Below are positions 35,001 to 43,948 of a stretch of DNA of 64,000 nt, one piece after another. Numbering within the stretch: the stretch's first letter is position 1; every line of letters begins with the position of its first letter. This DNA comes from Runella defluvii (GTDB taxonomy: Bacteria; Bacteroidota; Bacteroidia; Cytophagales; Spirosomataceae): positions 347,945-411,944 of the forward strand of contig NZ_JACIBY010000004.1 in assembly GCF_014195535.1 (NCBI RefSeq), given 5' to 3'. The notes beneath the pieces were generated by a model that was not told the origin of the DNA, searched no databases, and saw only the letters and a list, made by a program, of their open reading frames with translations. The position numbers were made by a program, and so were the translations under genes.

Positions 35001-37772
35001 CGAGTGACGGATGGGAATGGCCAAACGGCGGAGTGCTCGTTTACAGTGACGGTAGTTGACAATGAGCCACCAACTGTCACTTGCCCAGCTACCCAAACCT
35101 TAGCGCTAGGGTTGAATTGCTCGGCTCTTATGCCAGACTATAAAAATTTGGTTACCCAGTCTGATAATTGTGGGATAAAAAGTGTGACCCAATCGCCAGT
35201 AGCGGGAACAGTAGTATCAGGGAATAGTACGGTGACCATCACTGTAACGGACAACAGCGATAATACAAGTAGTTGCACTTTTACGGTGAATGTAGTAGAT
35301 AATACCGCCCCAACGATTACGTGTCCCGCCAATATTACGGTGAACAACACGACAGGTCAGTGCGGGGCAGTAGTGACCTATACGGCTCCTGTAGGCAGTG
35401 ACAATTGTTCAGGCGCTGTCACAACGCAGATAGCAGGCTTGGCTTCAGGTGCTACCTTCCCCGTGGGAGTGACGACAAACACGTTTCGAGTAACGGATGC
35501 CAATAACCAAACGGCGGAGTGCTCGTTTACGGTGACGGTGGTCGATGCCGAAGCGCCTAAAATTACGTGTCCCGCCAATATTGTAGTTTATGAGGGTACG
35601 CTTGTGACGTACGTTGCCCCCGTTGGCACAGATAATTGTGCAGGTGCTGTAACGACCCAGACGTCAGGTTTGGGAACTGGTGTGCAGTATCCCGTAGGAG
35701 TGACGACGAATACCTTCAAAGTGACAGCGGCGAATGGTCAGACGACGGAGTGTTCGTTTACAGTGACGGTGATAAGCAAGCCGACGATTACGCTCAGCAC
35801 TTTGCAACAAACCTTAAACGAAGGCAATTCTCAAGTTTTGTGCGATACGGATGCCAATACAGTTAATGGTTTGCAATTCAACATTACGAGCGGATGCGTA
35901 GTAAGTACGCCCGTATGGCGGGTACAAGTGGGCAGTGGTTTGTGGAGTGACTGGTCATCCAATGCTCCCGTTTCCCAGTTATCCAACAACCAACCCCACC
36001 GCTACCAAGCGGCTTGTGATGCGAACCGTCCTGTGACGTACACGAGTCCGATTGAGTTGACGATTAATTACCGCGCCTCGACGCCACAAAACGTATCGTT
36101 GGTTGCCGATGGGGTGAGTGTCAATGCGGGAGAAACCAAAGAAGTATGTAATATCGAAGGCAATGCGCTAATGTTCAACGCGACCTGTGGAGCGGGAGAA
36201 ATGCTACTTTATTCAGTCGATGGCGGCGAATATAGCAGTGCTGTACCGACGCAGTTGATGGATGGCCAGTACCATAATTACCGCGTGCGCTGCCGCAAGT
36301 CGGATGGTACGGTTTCGTGTGTAGAGACAGAATCGGGGGTGATGCGTTTGCGAATCGTGAGCAGTTCGTTGGCGGCACCCGTGGCGAGTTTGAACGTGAC
36401 AAGCGGTTGCGGCAGCCCCGTGTCGTTTAGTGGCACGGCCAATTGCGGAACGCTGACGACAATTTGGTACAATGCGTTGACAAACGTAGCGTTGTCGTCT
36501 TTGCCCAATCAAACACCTACGGAGACGAGTTCATATTATGCCCGATGCCAAGCGGGAGGGGGTTGTTTGAGTGAAAAGAGTAATGTGGTGACTTATACAG
36601 TGATACCCGTTGGGGTAGCTCCTGCGGTGACCGTTTCGCAAGACATTGTCTGTACAGGCACAACGGTGAGAATTTCGGCGAATTGCCCTGCAGGCAGTCA
36701 AACGTTTTGGAACACTGGGGTAACTGCGTCAAGTTTTGAAGTATCGTTCAGCAACGTGACGAAGCAGAGTTATTGGGCAAAGTGTCTTTTTGAGGGCGGT
36801 TGTCAGAGCGCCGAAAGTATTCGCAAAGATGTTTACTGGAATGCGTTTGTGGTGACGTTGATAAACATTGGCGAGAGCAAATCAGCGATAAAAACCAACG
36901 ACCGTTCGGCATGGACAAGCCAATTCATCACGCGCGATGGCGGTCCTGAATTGGAACAAAGCACGCAAGTAAACCCAACCCTATATTTTGTAGAAAACGC
37001 TAACAAAACGGCCCCTCGTTATTGGACGATCAACGTGGATGCCTGTGCGTTGGGCACAAACGGCTCGTTGACGTTCGATATGTTAGCGACTCCCGAAATG
37101 GGCGTGCTTCGTTCGTTCAACACGCACGAGAACAACGCGCCTTACTTTATGTACGCCAACCGCGAAGGCTGGACGGAATTGTACGCGCAAAACCATCCCG
37201 CCTACGGTTTTTACCAAGACAACGGCGCAGGCGGTAACGTATATGACGCAGGTTTACCGAAGGGTTTGTATAAACTAGGGATTCGCTACTGGGATCAAAA
37301 AGGTTGGGGCAGCATTTATCCTTCAACGCGGAAAGCACAAGGAAATGTGTTGGCCTATCAAGAATATTGGTTCAGAATCCAGTCGAAAGACGGGGTAGGC
37401 GTGGGAGCAGCGAGAGAAGTGGCAAATGGCAAGGAGCAAGAGGCAAATGGCAGTGGTGAAGGGTCGGTTCGTCGTATAGAAAGTGTTTCGGATAACGGAA
37501 AACAGATAACTGATAACGTGTCTTTCGCCACGGTTCTCCCCAACCCCGTTACGCATACGCTTCGCTTGAAAGTGCAAGAGAGCAAGGGGCAAGTGGTGCA
37601 AACTACCTTGAGCGATGCCGCAGGGCGTGACGTTTTAAGCCGTCAATTTGTGCCCGAGACCAACACGCACCAAGAAGAATTTGGCGTAAATGCGTTACCA
37701 GCGGGGCTGTATTTCTTGAAGGTGACGACTTCGGAAAAACAAGCGACGCTGAAGGTGGTGAAGGTGCCTTGA
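32079..37772 (+). CDS. G4: T9SS-exported protein with beta-helix, glycine-rich insert and eight HYR domains
   Basis: 1897 residues. Signal peptide ~1-20. The N-terminal ~380 residues are a beta-helix of a different type from G1, G3, G5 and G7 (TFTVSNTNDTGVGSLRQAIF, SINGLGVNNLTISGG), interrupted by glycine-rich sequence (~168-294) containing 14-residue repeats. Two Ig-like segments (~404-590) precede eight HYR domains (~589-1231). Four of these are of a TQTLxLGxNC subtype and four of the TCPANI subtype, the last a shortened VVYEGTLVTYV form. The family C-terminal region (~1233-1780), a shortened heptamer linker and a sorting domain (~1816-1897) complete it. It starts 44 bp after G3 with no visible terminator, so it is probably the third gene of that operon. 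Confidence 0.94.
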   Translation: MKNIVLIFVIWVSIINVCRATTFTVSNTNDTGVGSLRQAIFDANADGSATAASPHQINFTVPNGSTITVISPFLVITNHVSINGLGVNNLTISGGGISRIFWIQNGTITIQNLTLANGYAKGGNGDGGGMGAGGAIFMHEGREGGSGSINLRLINVNLINNKAQGGDYADLLGGGGMGGNGGRNMTNINGGGGGVLGNGSIAGGSVTDASGSTPGSNGGVPIFGNGGRVITLGIAGFGGGGGSGVDNVAGFGGGGGSGVDNVAGFGGGGGNGVNNVAGFGGGGGALALAGFGGGNNNGGGMGAGGAIFVTSGRLNLMSVSFNNNAATRGNNGAKGYGGALFVFNKADNGGNAAPGSTNDPFVSMCNVTFSGNSADDDNGSRNINDDNIYASNMASLSLGLNGTGTITSNVTTVCAGESIQLSFTSSSGIAPFDIVVNGVTYNGVTSGSVFATLTEGTDFTGTTSFNLTQITDATGCAISGLAQTTTVNVNTVDAGSVGGSQEVCVGVDPQAFTSVTAGTGTGTITYRWEQSTTNCNGVFTPIPNTNSATYDPASPTQTTHYRRVTISTLNGVVCEKSSNCVDVTPDIVPPSVTCPATQTLALGTNCSAILPAYTSLAVASDNCGIKSVIQSPQVGTVISGASTVIIRVTDNRNNSASCSFTVVVVDNTPPNVTCPNTQTLSLDANCSATLPDYSSLVTRSDNCGIKSVTQSPAAGTIVSGAGNMTVTITVTDNSDNVSTCTFTVNTTDVTPPSLSCPATQTLELGANCSAILPDYRNLATASDFCGMQGVVQSPSAGTNVSGVGTMTVTIRATDINGNFTDCTFTVNVVDNTAPTITCPANISVNSTAGQCGAVVTYMAPVGSDNCSGVVTTQIAGLASGATFPVGVTTNTFRVTDGNNQTAECSFTVTVVDAEAPKITCPANITMNNTTGQCGAVVTYTAPVGSDNCSGAVTTQIAGLASGATFPVGVTTNTFRVTDGNGQTAECSFTVTVVDNEPPTVTCPATQTLALGLNCSALMPDYKNLVTQSDNCGIKSVTQSPVAGTVVSGNSTVTITVTDNSDNTSSCTFTVNVVDNTAPTITCPANITVNNTTGQCGAVVTYTAPVGSDNCSGAVTTQIAGLASGATFPVGVTTNTFRVTDANNQTAECSFTVTVVDAEAPKITCPANIVVYEGTLVTYVAPVGTDNCAGAVTTQTSGLGTGVQYPVGVTTNTFKVTAANGQTTECSFTVTVISKPTITLSTLQQTLNEGNSQVLCDTDANTVNGLQFNITSGCVVSTPVWRVQVGSGLWSDWSSNAPVSQLSNNQPHRYQAACDANRPVTYTSPIELTINYRASTPQNVSLVADGVSVNAGETKEVCNIEGNALMFNATCGAGEMLLYSVDGGEYSSAVPTQLMDGQYHNYRVRCRKSDGTVSCVETESGVMRLRIVSSSLAAPVASLNVTSGCGSPVSFSGTANCGTLTTIWYNALTNVALSSLPNQTPTETSSYYARCQAGGGCLSEKSNVVTYTVIPVGVAPAVTVSQDIVCTGTTVRISANCPAGSQTFWNTGVTASSFEVSFSNVTKQSYWAKCLFEGGCQSAESIRKDVYWNAFVVTLINIGESKSAIKTNDRSAWTSQFITRDGGPELEQSTQVNPTLYFVENANKTAPRYWTINVDACALGTNGSLTFDMLATPEMGVLRSFNTHENNAPYFMYANREGWTELYAQNHPAYGFYQDNGAGGNVYDAGLPKGLYKLGIRYWDQKGWGSIYPSTRKAQGNVLAYQEYWFRIQSKDGVGVGAAREVANGKEQEANGSGEGSVRRIESVSDNGKQITDNVSFATVLPNPVTHTLRLKVQESKGQVVQTTLSDAAGRDVLSRQFVPETNTHQEEFGVNALPAGLYFLKVTTSEKQATLKVVKVP
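32781..32906 (+). repeat. Three 42-bp tandem repeats in G4
   Basis: Units at 32781, 32823 and 32865 each encode AGFGGGGG(S/N)GV(D/N)NV; a partial fourth unit follows. The period is a multiple of three, so copy change would keep the frame. Confidence 0.9.
33843..35770 (+). repeat. Eight HYR-type coding repeats in G4
   Basis: Tandem ~80-residue units with TCPA at the start, DNC(S/G) in the middle, VTD and CxFTVxVVD at the end. The stretch ~35055-35765 is nearly identical to ~46993-47705 in G6. Confidence 0.88.
37422..37518 (+). repeat. Heptanucleotide linker tract in G4 (degenerate)
   Basis: Four GCAARRR-type units from 37422, two decayed units, a unique stretch, then four GATAACN units (37491-37518). 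It is the most degenerate of the seven linkers, still in frame. Confidence 0.8.
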
Positions 37773-37808
37773 GGGTGAAATTTATAATTTTGAATAAGAT
37801 TTTCGTGT

Positions 37809-37888
37809 TTTTCTAAGTTTTTGACCGTATTGTCTAAGTTTTTGACCGTATTTTCTAACAGGGTCAAGGTGGTTTAGACCTACTTTTG
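37809..37888 (+). promoter_or_regulatory. 21-bp direct-repeat operator and -7 box before the second lipoprotein
   Basis: TTTTCTAAG, TTGTCTAAG and TTTTCTAAC at 37809, 37830 and 37851; TTGACCGTA at 37821 and 37842; GGTCAA at 37862-37867; -7 element TACTTTTG at 37881-37888. It differs from 24098-24177 at only a couple of bases. Confidence 0.75.
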
Positions 37889-37914
37889 GGACATCATTTT
37901 TCAAATACTTCTCC

Positions 37915-38478
37915 ATGAAAAAGGTGTTTTCCATAGCGCACATTACCCTACTTTGCATCGGACTTTGGCTCTGGTCGTTGGCATGTTCATCGACCGAGCA
38001 AAGTCCTTCAGCAAGTGAGCTTCCCTATACGATAGCGACCGAGAACTACGCGGTGTTGGCCGAAAAAGCGTTGACCTACCAATCGGATTTTGATTGGGAA
38101 GGATGTGCCGATTTATTGTCCGACGACGTGCAGTATTTTCTACCCGAGAGCTCCCGCCCGTTGGTGGGCAAGGCGGCGGTGTTGGCTTATTGGCGCAATG
38201 AGCCTCAGCGAGTGCATCTTCAATCGTGGCAGTTTAGCCACTTCAATCACATTCCTGTGCATAGCCACCAAGCCTTACCCTTTTCGGGTGTGGCGGGGGT
38301 ATATGTGATTTCGATGTTTCGGGGCGAGCTCCGTTACGTGGATGGCCACACGCGCACGCTGAACCTGAACTGCTGCCTGCATTTCAACGCCCAAAAACGC
38401 ATTGACCGATGGTATTGTTACTACGAGCACCATCTGATGACTCCTACTTTGATAACCTTTAAAACAATTACTCTTTAA
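37915..38478 (+). CDS. Lipoprotein with SnoaL/NTF2-like domain, copy 2
   Basis: 187 residues and ~95 % identical to the protein at 24204. Differences concentrate in the last 20 residues (YCYYEHHLMTPTLITFKTITL here). The lipoprotein signal and Cys24 are kept. The promoter region, the gene and the start of the following giant are all duplicated. The stop is 4 bp before G5. Function is as uncertain as for copy 1; conservation after duplication suggests both are in use. Confidence 0.85.
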   Translation: MKKVFSIAHITLLCIGLWLWSLACSSTEQSPSASELPYTIATENYAVLAEKALTYQSDFDWEGCADLLSDDVQYFLPESSRPLVGKAAVLAYWRNEPQRVHLQSWQFSHFNHIPVHSHQALPFSGVAGVYVISMFRGELRYVDGHTRTLNLNCCLHFNAQKRIDRWYCYYEHHLMTPTLITFKTITL

Positions 38479-38482
38479 ACTT

Positions 38483-41400
38483 ATGAATACTCGAACATTA
38501 CCCTACTCACTATTTCGCCTTGGACTTGTATGTTTTTGGTTGACTGTTTTGCTATTTCGGCAAACTACCTTTGCTAAAACGTATACAGTACCTTGCAACA
38601 GTATTTTCTACGTCAAGGCCAATGCTACGGGCGCCAACAATGGTAGCTCATGGGCGGATGCTTATACCTCGTTGCAAGATGCGTTGGCGGTGACCTGTTC
38701 AGGCGCCCAAATTTGGGTAGCGGCGGGGACGTATAAACCCGACCAAGGCATAGGCTATACACTGGGTAACCGCAGCCATTCTTTTTCGATGAAGAGTGGA
38801 GTGGCCATATACGGAGGTTTCAGTGGCACAGAGACACAGCATGCGCAACGAAACTGGCGGACGAATGTAACAACGCTGAGCGGTGATATTGGAATGTCGG
38901 GGAATAATGGAGACAACAGCCATAGTGTAATCACTAATTATGGAACCAATTCTGTCATAGTTGATGGGTTTACGGTAACGCAGGCAAATGCTACTCCTCC
39001 AGCGGGAAATCTCATCGGCGGAGGAATTTACAATGTAGGGTCATCTCCTACTATTAGAAATTGTATTTTTTCTAATAATACTGGGAATTATGCAAATGCA
39101 GGGATATTTAATGAGAATACTGGGACTCCAACGATTATCAATTGCCTTTTTATCAACAATGTCGGGACTTTATATTCCTCTGGCGTGTTTAACTTTAATG
39201 GCGGTGTGGACATAACAAATTGTACGTTTTATGGCAATCATACTGCTATTATAAATCAAGGAGGAAATTTACTGTCAGTTAGAAATTGTATTCTCTGGGG
39301 GAATAATAACTCATTTAACATCCTAGCTGCTGCTGCTACCTCAACTGTTGCTAATTCTATTATTCGGGGCGACTGGAGTGATACGGGTAATCTCAACACG
39401 GACCCCCTCTTCGTCAACGCCGCGAGCGGCGACTTCCGTCTCCAGCCTTGCTCACCCGCCATCAATGCGGGAGACCTCGCCACTACTTCGGCTACAGTGG
39501 GTAATTTGGACTTGGGAGGAAATCCACGGTTTTACAACAATGGAAGGATAGATATGGGGGCGTACGAATACCAATCTCCTCCACCTGCTGCCATTACTCC
39601 GACGGTGGCAACATCAAATCCCACGACCTGTGGAGGTTCAGGGGGTAGCATTATGTTGAGTGGGTTTTTGAACAATACGAACTATTCGGTTACGTACAAA
39701 AAGAACAATGTGGCGATTCCGGCGGCTAATTTTACTTCCAACGGCAGCGGAGTGATTACCTTGACGGGCTTAGGGGCAGGAAGCTATACCGATATTGTGG
39801 CCACGTACGGAGTTTGCGTTAGCAATGCGGTGACGGCAACCCTTGAAGACCCTGCCAAACCAAGCCTGACGTTAGGAACCATTCCTGCTATCTGCGCTAG
39901 TGCCATGACTTTTTCGATTCCATACAACAATCCCACGGGCTCACCCAATAAATATACCATTACGGGAACGGGCATCACCACGGTGACCGACGGTGATTTG
40001 ATGAATCCTATCACGGTGGAGTTAAGCGGGTCTGTCTCGGGGAGTTTGATTTCTTTTACGCTTACGGTGAAAAATTCAACGACCAATTGTGCGTCAGATA
40101 TTATTCAGGGCAGTGTGACAGTCGACCCTGTGAGCGTGGGCGGTAGCATTGCAGGTTCGGCAACGGTTTGTTCGGGGACAAATAGCACCACATTGACTTT
40201 ATCGGGTCAGGTGGGTGCAATCCAAAAATGGCAATCGTCGTTGAGTTCAGATTTTAGCGGAGCGGTGGATATATCAAACACGACGACGGAATTAACAGCA
40301 AGCAATTTAACGCAAACGACCTATTACCGCGCGGTGGTAAAAAATGGGGTATGTTCGCAAACGAATTCAACTTCGGCAACGGTAACGGTTGACCCTGTGA
40401 GCGTGGGTGGCAGCATTTCAGGTTCGGCGACGGTATGTTCGGGCATAAATAGCACGGTGTTGACTTTATCGGGCCAAGTAGGTACAATCCAAAAATGGCA
40501 GTCGTCGTTGAGTTCAGATTTTAGCGGCGCGGTGGATATTACCAATACAACGACGGAATTGATAGCGAGCAATTTAACGCAAACAACCTATTACCGAGCT
40601 ATTGTAAAAAATGGGGTATGTTCGCAAGCGAATTCAACTTCGGCAACGGTAACGGTTGACCCCGTGAGCGTGGGCGGTAGCATTGCAGGTTCGGCGACGG
40701 TTTGTTCGGGGACGAATAGCACGGTGTTGACATTATCAGGCCAAGTAGGTACCATCCAAAAATGGCAATCATCTTTGAGTTCAGACTTTAGCGGCGCGGT
40801 GGATATTTCCAATACAACGGCACAGTTGACCGCGAGCAACTTAACGCAAACGACCTACTACCGCGCCATTGTAAAAAGTGGGGTATGTTCGCAAACAAAT
40901 TCAACTTCGGCAACGGTAACGGTTGACCCCGTGAGCGTGGGCGGTAGCATTGCAGGTTCGGCAACGGTATGTTCGGGGGTAAATAGCACAGTGTTGACTT
41001 TATCGGGCCAGGTAGGTACAATCCAAAAATGGCAATCGTCGTTGAGTTCAGATTTTAGTGGGGCGGTGGATATTGCTAACACGACGACGGAATTGACCGC
41101 GAGCAATTTAACGCAAACGACGTACTACCGCGCGGTGGTAAAAAGCGGGGTATGTTCGCAAGCAAATTCAGCTTCGGCGACGGTGACGGTTGACCCCGTG
41201 AGCGTGGGTGGCAGCATTTCAGGTTCAGCGACGGTGTGTTCGGGGGTGAATAGCACCACATTGACTTTATCGGGCCAGGTAGGCACAATCCAAAAATGGC
41301 AGTCGTCGTTGCGTTCAGACTTTAGCGGGGCGGTGGATATTTCCAATACGACGACGGAATTGATAGCGAGCAATTTAACGCAAACGACTTACTACCGAGC

Positions 41401-43708
41401 GGTGGTCAAGAGCGGCGTATGTTCGCAAGCGATTTCATCTTCGGTAACCGTAACAGTTGACCCTGTGAGCGTGGGTGGCAGCATTGCTGGTTCGGCGACG
41501 GTTTGTTCGGGGGTAAATAGCACAGTGTTGACTTTATCGGGCCAGGTAGGTACAATCCAAAAATGGCAATCGTCGTTGAGTTCAGATTTTAGTGGGGCGG
41601 TGGATATTGCTAACACGACGACGGAATTGACCGCGAGCAACTTAACGCAAACGACCTATTACCGCGCGGTGGTAAAAAGCGGGGTATGTTCCCAAGCCAT
41701 TTCGATGACGGCGAGGATACAAGTCCAAATGAAACCAACCATCACGTTGACGATCTTGCAACAAACGCTCAACGAAGGCAACGCTCAAACTTTCTGTGAT
41801 ACAGATGCGAATCCAGTTAATAGTTTGCAGTTTACGGTTTCGGGTTCTTGCGTAGTGGGCAATCCCGTTTGGCGGGTACAAGTGGGCAGTGGTTCGTGGA
41901 GCGAGTGGATGACCAATGCCCCAGTTTCCCAATTGTCTAATAACCAATCCCACCGCTACCAAGCGGCTTGTGATGCGAGTTGTGCTGTGACCTACACGAG
42001 TCCGATTGAGTTGACGATAAATTATCGCGCATCGACGCCACAAAATGTGTCGCTAGTTGCTGACGGGGTGACGGTAAATGCGGGAGAAACCAAAGAAGTA
42101 TGTAATATCGAAGGCAATGCGCTAACGTTCAACGCGACTTGTGGAGCGGGAGAAATGCTACTTTATTCAGTCGATGGGGGTGAATATAGCAGCACCCTTC
42201 CAACGCAGTTGGTGGATGGTCAGTACCATAATTACCGCGTACGCTGCCGCAAGTCGGACGGTACGGTTTCGTGCGTGGAAACGGAATCAGGGGTGATGCG
42301 TTTGCGAATCGTGAGCAGTTCGTTGGCGGCACCCGTGGCGAGCCTGAACGTAACGAGTGGTTGCGGTAGCCCCGTGCCGTTTAGTGGCACGGCCAACTGC
42401 GGAACGCTGACGACAATTTGGTACAATGCGTTGACAAACGTAGCGTTGTCGTCTTTGCCCAATCAAACACCTACGGAGACGAATTCATATTATGCCCGAT
42501 GCCAAGCGGGAGGGGGTTGTTTGAGTGAAAAGAGTAACGTGGTGACTTACACGGTGATACCCGTTGGGGTAGCTCCTGCAATTACGGTGAGTCAAGAAAT
42601 AGTCTGTACAGGCACAACGGTGAGAATTTCGGCGAATTGCCCTGCAGGCAGTCAAACGTTTTGGAACACGGGTGTAACTGCGTCAAGTTTTGAGGTAGCT
42701 TTCAGCAACGTGACGAAGCAGAGTTATTGGGCAAAGTGTCTTTTTGAAGGCGGTTGCCAGAGTGCGGAAAGCGTTCGCAAAGATGTTTACTGGAACGCGT
42801 TTGTGGTGACGTTGATAAACATTGGCGAGAGCAAATCAGCGATAAAAACCAACGACCCAAGTGTTTGGTCAAGTCAATTCATCACGCGCGACGGCGGTCC
42901 TGAATTGGAACAAAGCACGCAAGTAAACCCAACCCTATATTTTGTAGAAAACGCTAACAAAACGGCCCCTCGTTATTGGACGATTAACGTGGATGCCTGT
43001 GCTTGGGGCACAAACGGTTCATTGACGTTCGACATGTTAGCGACGCCCGAAATGGGCGTGCTTCGTTCCTTCAACACGCACGAAAACAACGCGCCTTACT
43101 TTATGTACGCCAACCGCGAAGGCTGGACAGAATTGTACGCCCAAAACCATCCCGCTTACGGCTTTTACCAAGACAACGGCGCAGGCGCTAACGTATATGA
43201 CGCAGGTTTACCGAAGGGTTTGTATAAACTAGGGATTCGTTACTGGGATCAAAAAGGTTGGGGCAGCATTTATCCTTCGACGCGGAAAGCACAAGGCAAC
43301 GTGTTGGCCTATCAAGAATATTGGTTCAGAATCCAGTCGAAAGACGGGGTAGGCGTGGGAGCAGCGAGGACAGCGGAGAGCGGGGGGCAAGTGGCAAATG
43401 GCGAAGGAGCAAATGGCAAAGGTTCGGATAACGGACAACCGATAACTGAGAACGGCGCCTTCGCCACGGTTCTCCCCAACCCTGTTACGCATACGCTTCG
43501 CTTGAACGTGCAAGATAGCAAGGGGCAAGTGGTGCAAGCGGCATTAACCGATGCCGCAGGGCGTGACGTTTTGAGCCGTCAATTTGTGCCTGAGACTAAC
43601 ACGCACCAAGAGGAGTTTGGGGTGAGTGAACTACCGACGGGGATGTACTTCTTACGGGTTCAAACTGAAAGTAATAGAGCATTTCTTAAAGTGCTTAAAG
43701 TGAAATAA
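38483..43708 (+). CDS. G5: T9SS-exported protein with one beta-helix and six 89-residue repeats
   Basis: 1741 residues. Signal peptide ~1-31, nearly identical to that of G3. One beta-helix module (~41-366), the linker domain with TYKKNNVAIPAANFTSN (~368-546), six 89-residue repeats (~547-1080), the family C-terminal region (~1083-1630), heptamer linker and sorting domain (~1658-1741). Compared with G3 it lacks the glycine-rich domain, the Ig-like module and the second beta-helix, but has two more 89-residue repeats. Its extreme C-terminus (LRVQTESNRAFLKVLKVK) differs from the other six, pointing to a recombination junction or older sequence at the 3' end. No strong terminator follows; 43709-43948 holds only a weak GGAGG/CCTCC hairpin and AT-rich leader sequence. 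Confidence 0.94.
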   Translation: MNTRTLPYSLFRLGLVCFWLTVLLFRQTTFAKTYTVPCNSIFYVKANATGANNGSSWADAYTSLQDALAVTCSGAQIWVAAGTYKPDQGIGYTLGNRSHSFSMKSGVAIYGGFSGTETQHAQRNWRTNVTTLSGDIGMSGNNGDNSHSVITNYGTNSVIVDGFTVTQANATPPAGNLIGGGIYNVGSSPTIRNCIFSNNTGNYANAGIFNENTGTPTIINCLFINNVGTLYSSGVFNFNGGVDITNCTFYGNHTAIINQGGNLLSVRNCILWGNNNSFNILAAAATSTVANSIIRGDWSDTGNLNTDPLFVNAASGDFRLQPCSPAINAGDLATTSATVGNLDLGGNPRFYNNGRIDMGAYEYQSPPPAAITPTVATSNPTTCGGSGGSIMLSGFLNNTNYSVTYKKNNVAIPAANFTSNGSGVITLTGLGAGSYTDIVATYGVCVSNAVTATLEDPAKPSLTLGTIPAICASAMTFSIPYNNPTGSPNKYTITGTGITTVTDGDLMNPITVELSGSVSGSLISFTLTVKNSTTNCASDIIQGSVTVDPVSVGGSIAGSATVCSGTNSTTLTLSGQVGAIQKWQSSLSSDFSGAVDISNTTTELTASNLTQTTYYRAVVKNGVCSQTNSTSATVTVDPVSVGGSISGSATVCSGINSTVLTLSGQVGTIQKWQSSLSSDFSGAVDITNTTTELIASNLTQTTYYRAIVKNGVCSQANSTSATVTVDPVSVGGSIAGSATVCSGTNSTVLTLSGQVGTIQKWQSSLSSDFSGAVDISNTTAQLTASNLTQTTYYRAIVKSGVCSQTNSTSATVTVDPVSVGGSIAGSATVCSGVNSTVLTLSGQVGTIQKWQSSLSSDFSGAVDIANTTTELTASNLTQTTYYRAVVKSGVCSQANSASATVTVDPVSVGGSISGSATVCSGVNSTTLTLSGQVGTIQKWQSSLRSDFSGAVDISNTTTELIASNLTQTTYYRAVVKSGVCSQAISSSVTVTVDPVSVGGSIAGSATVCSGVNSTVLTLSGQVGTIQKWQSSLSSDFSGAVDIANTTTELTASNLTQTTYYRAVVKSGVCSQAISMTARIQVQMKPTITLTILQQTLNEGNAQTFCDTDANPVNSLQFTVSGSCVVGNPVWRVQVGSGSWSEWMTNAPVSQLSNNQSHRYQAACDASCAVTYTSPIELTINYRASTPQNVSLVADGVTVNAGETKEVCNIEGNALTFNATCGAGEMLLYSVDGGEYSSTLPTQLVDGQYHNYRVRCRKSDGTVSCVETESGVMRLRIVSSSLAAPVASLNVTSGCGSPVPFSGTANCGTLTTIWYNALTNVALSSLPNQTPTETNSYYARCQAGGGCLSEKSNVVTYTVIPVGVAPAITVSQEIVCTGTTVRISANCPAGSQTFWNTGVTASSFEVAFSNVTKQSYWAKCLFEGGCQSAESVRKDVYWNAFVVTLINIGESKSAIKTNDPSVWSSQFITRDGGPELEQSTQVNPTLYFVENANKTAPRYWTINVDACAWGTNGSLTFDMLATPEMGVLRSFNTHENNAPYFMYANREGWTELYAQNHPAYGFYQDNGAGANVYDAGLPKGLYKLGIRYWDQKGWGSIYPSTRKAQGNVLAYQEYWFRIQSKDGVGVGAARTAESGGQVANGEGANGKGSDNGQPITENGAFATVLPNPVTHTLRLNVQDSKGQVVQAALTDAAGRDVLSRQFVPETNTHQEEFGVSELPTGMYFLRVQTESNRAFLKVLKVK
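40121..41722 (+). repeat. Six tandem 267-bp coding repeats in G5
   Basis: Units start at 40121, 40388, 40655, 40922, 41189 and 41456. Same 89-residue unit as in G3; units 4 and 6 are especially alike in their first halves. The last unit ends in the shared SQAISMTARIQVQMKP junction also found in G3. Confidence 0.92.
43387..43454 (+). repeat. Heptanucleotide linker tract in G5
   Basis: Five GCAARRR-like units with one single-base insertion (43387-43422), then four GATAACN-like units (43427-43454). Shorter than in G1, G2, G3 and G7, but in frame. Confidence 0.82.
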
Positions 43709-43948
43709 GGTTATATTGGGAGGGGGCGTGTCCTCCTTCTAATATTCCATAGTAGAACATATTAATCAGTAATAAGTTTGGCCTTATTTTCGAGTAGAGC
43801 CTAATAATTCCTCTTTTACATTTGATATGGACTCCTTTTTAATTGAAGTAATGATTTGAAACAGAGGGGATACGTAGTATTGCTTAACTACTACTGAATC
43901 CGATATGAACGTCAATTGTAACTATTTTGTCAATCTATTCTAATACAT

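Noticed and set aside
43709-43948. Terminator after G5
   Set aside because: A GGAGG/CCTCC hairpin is present near 43720 but has no T run; not strong enough to call.
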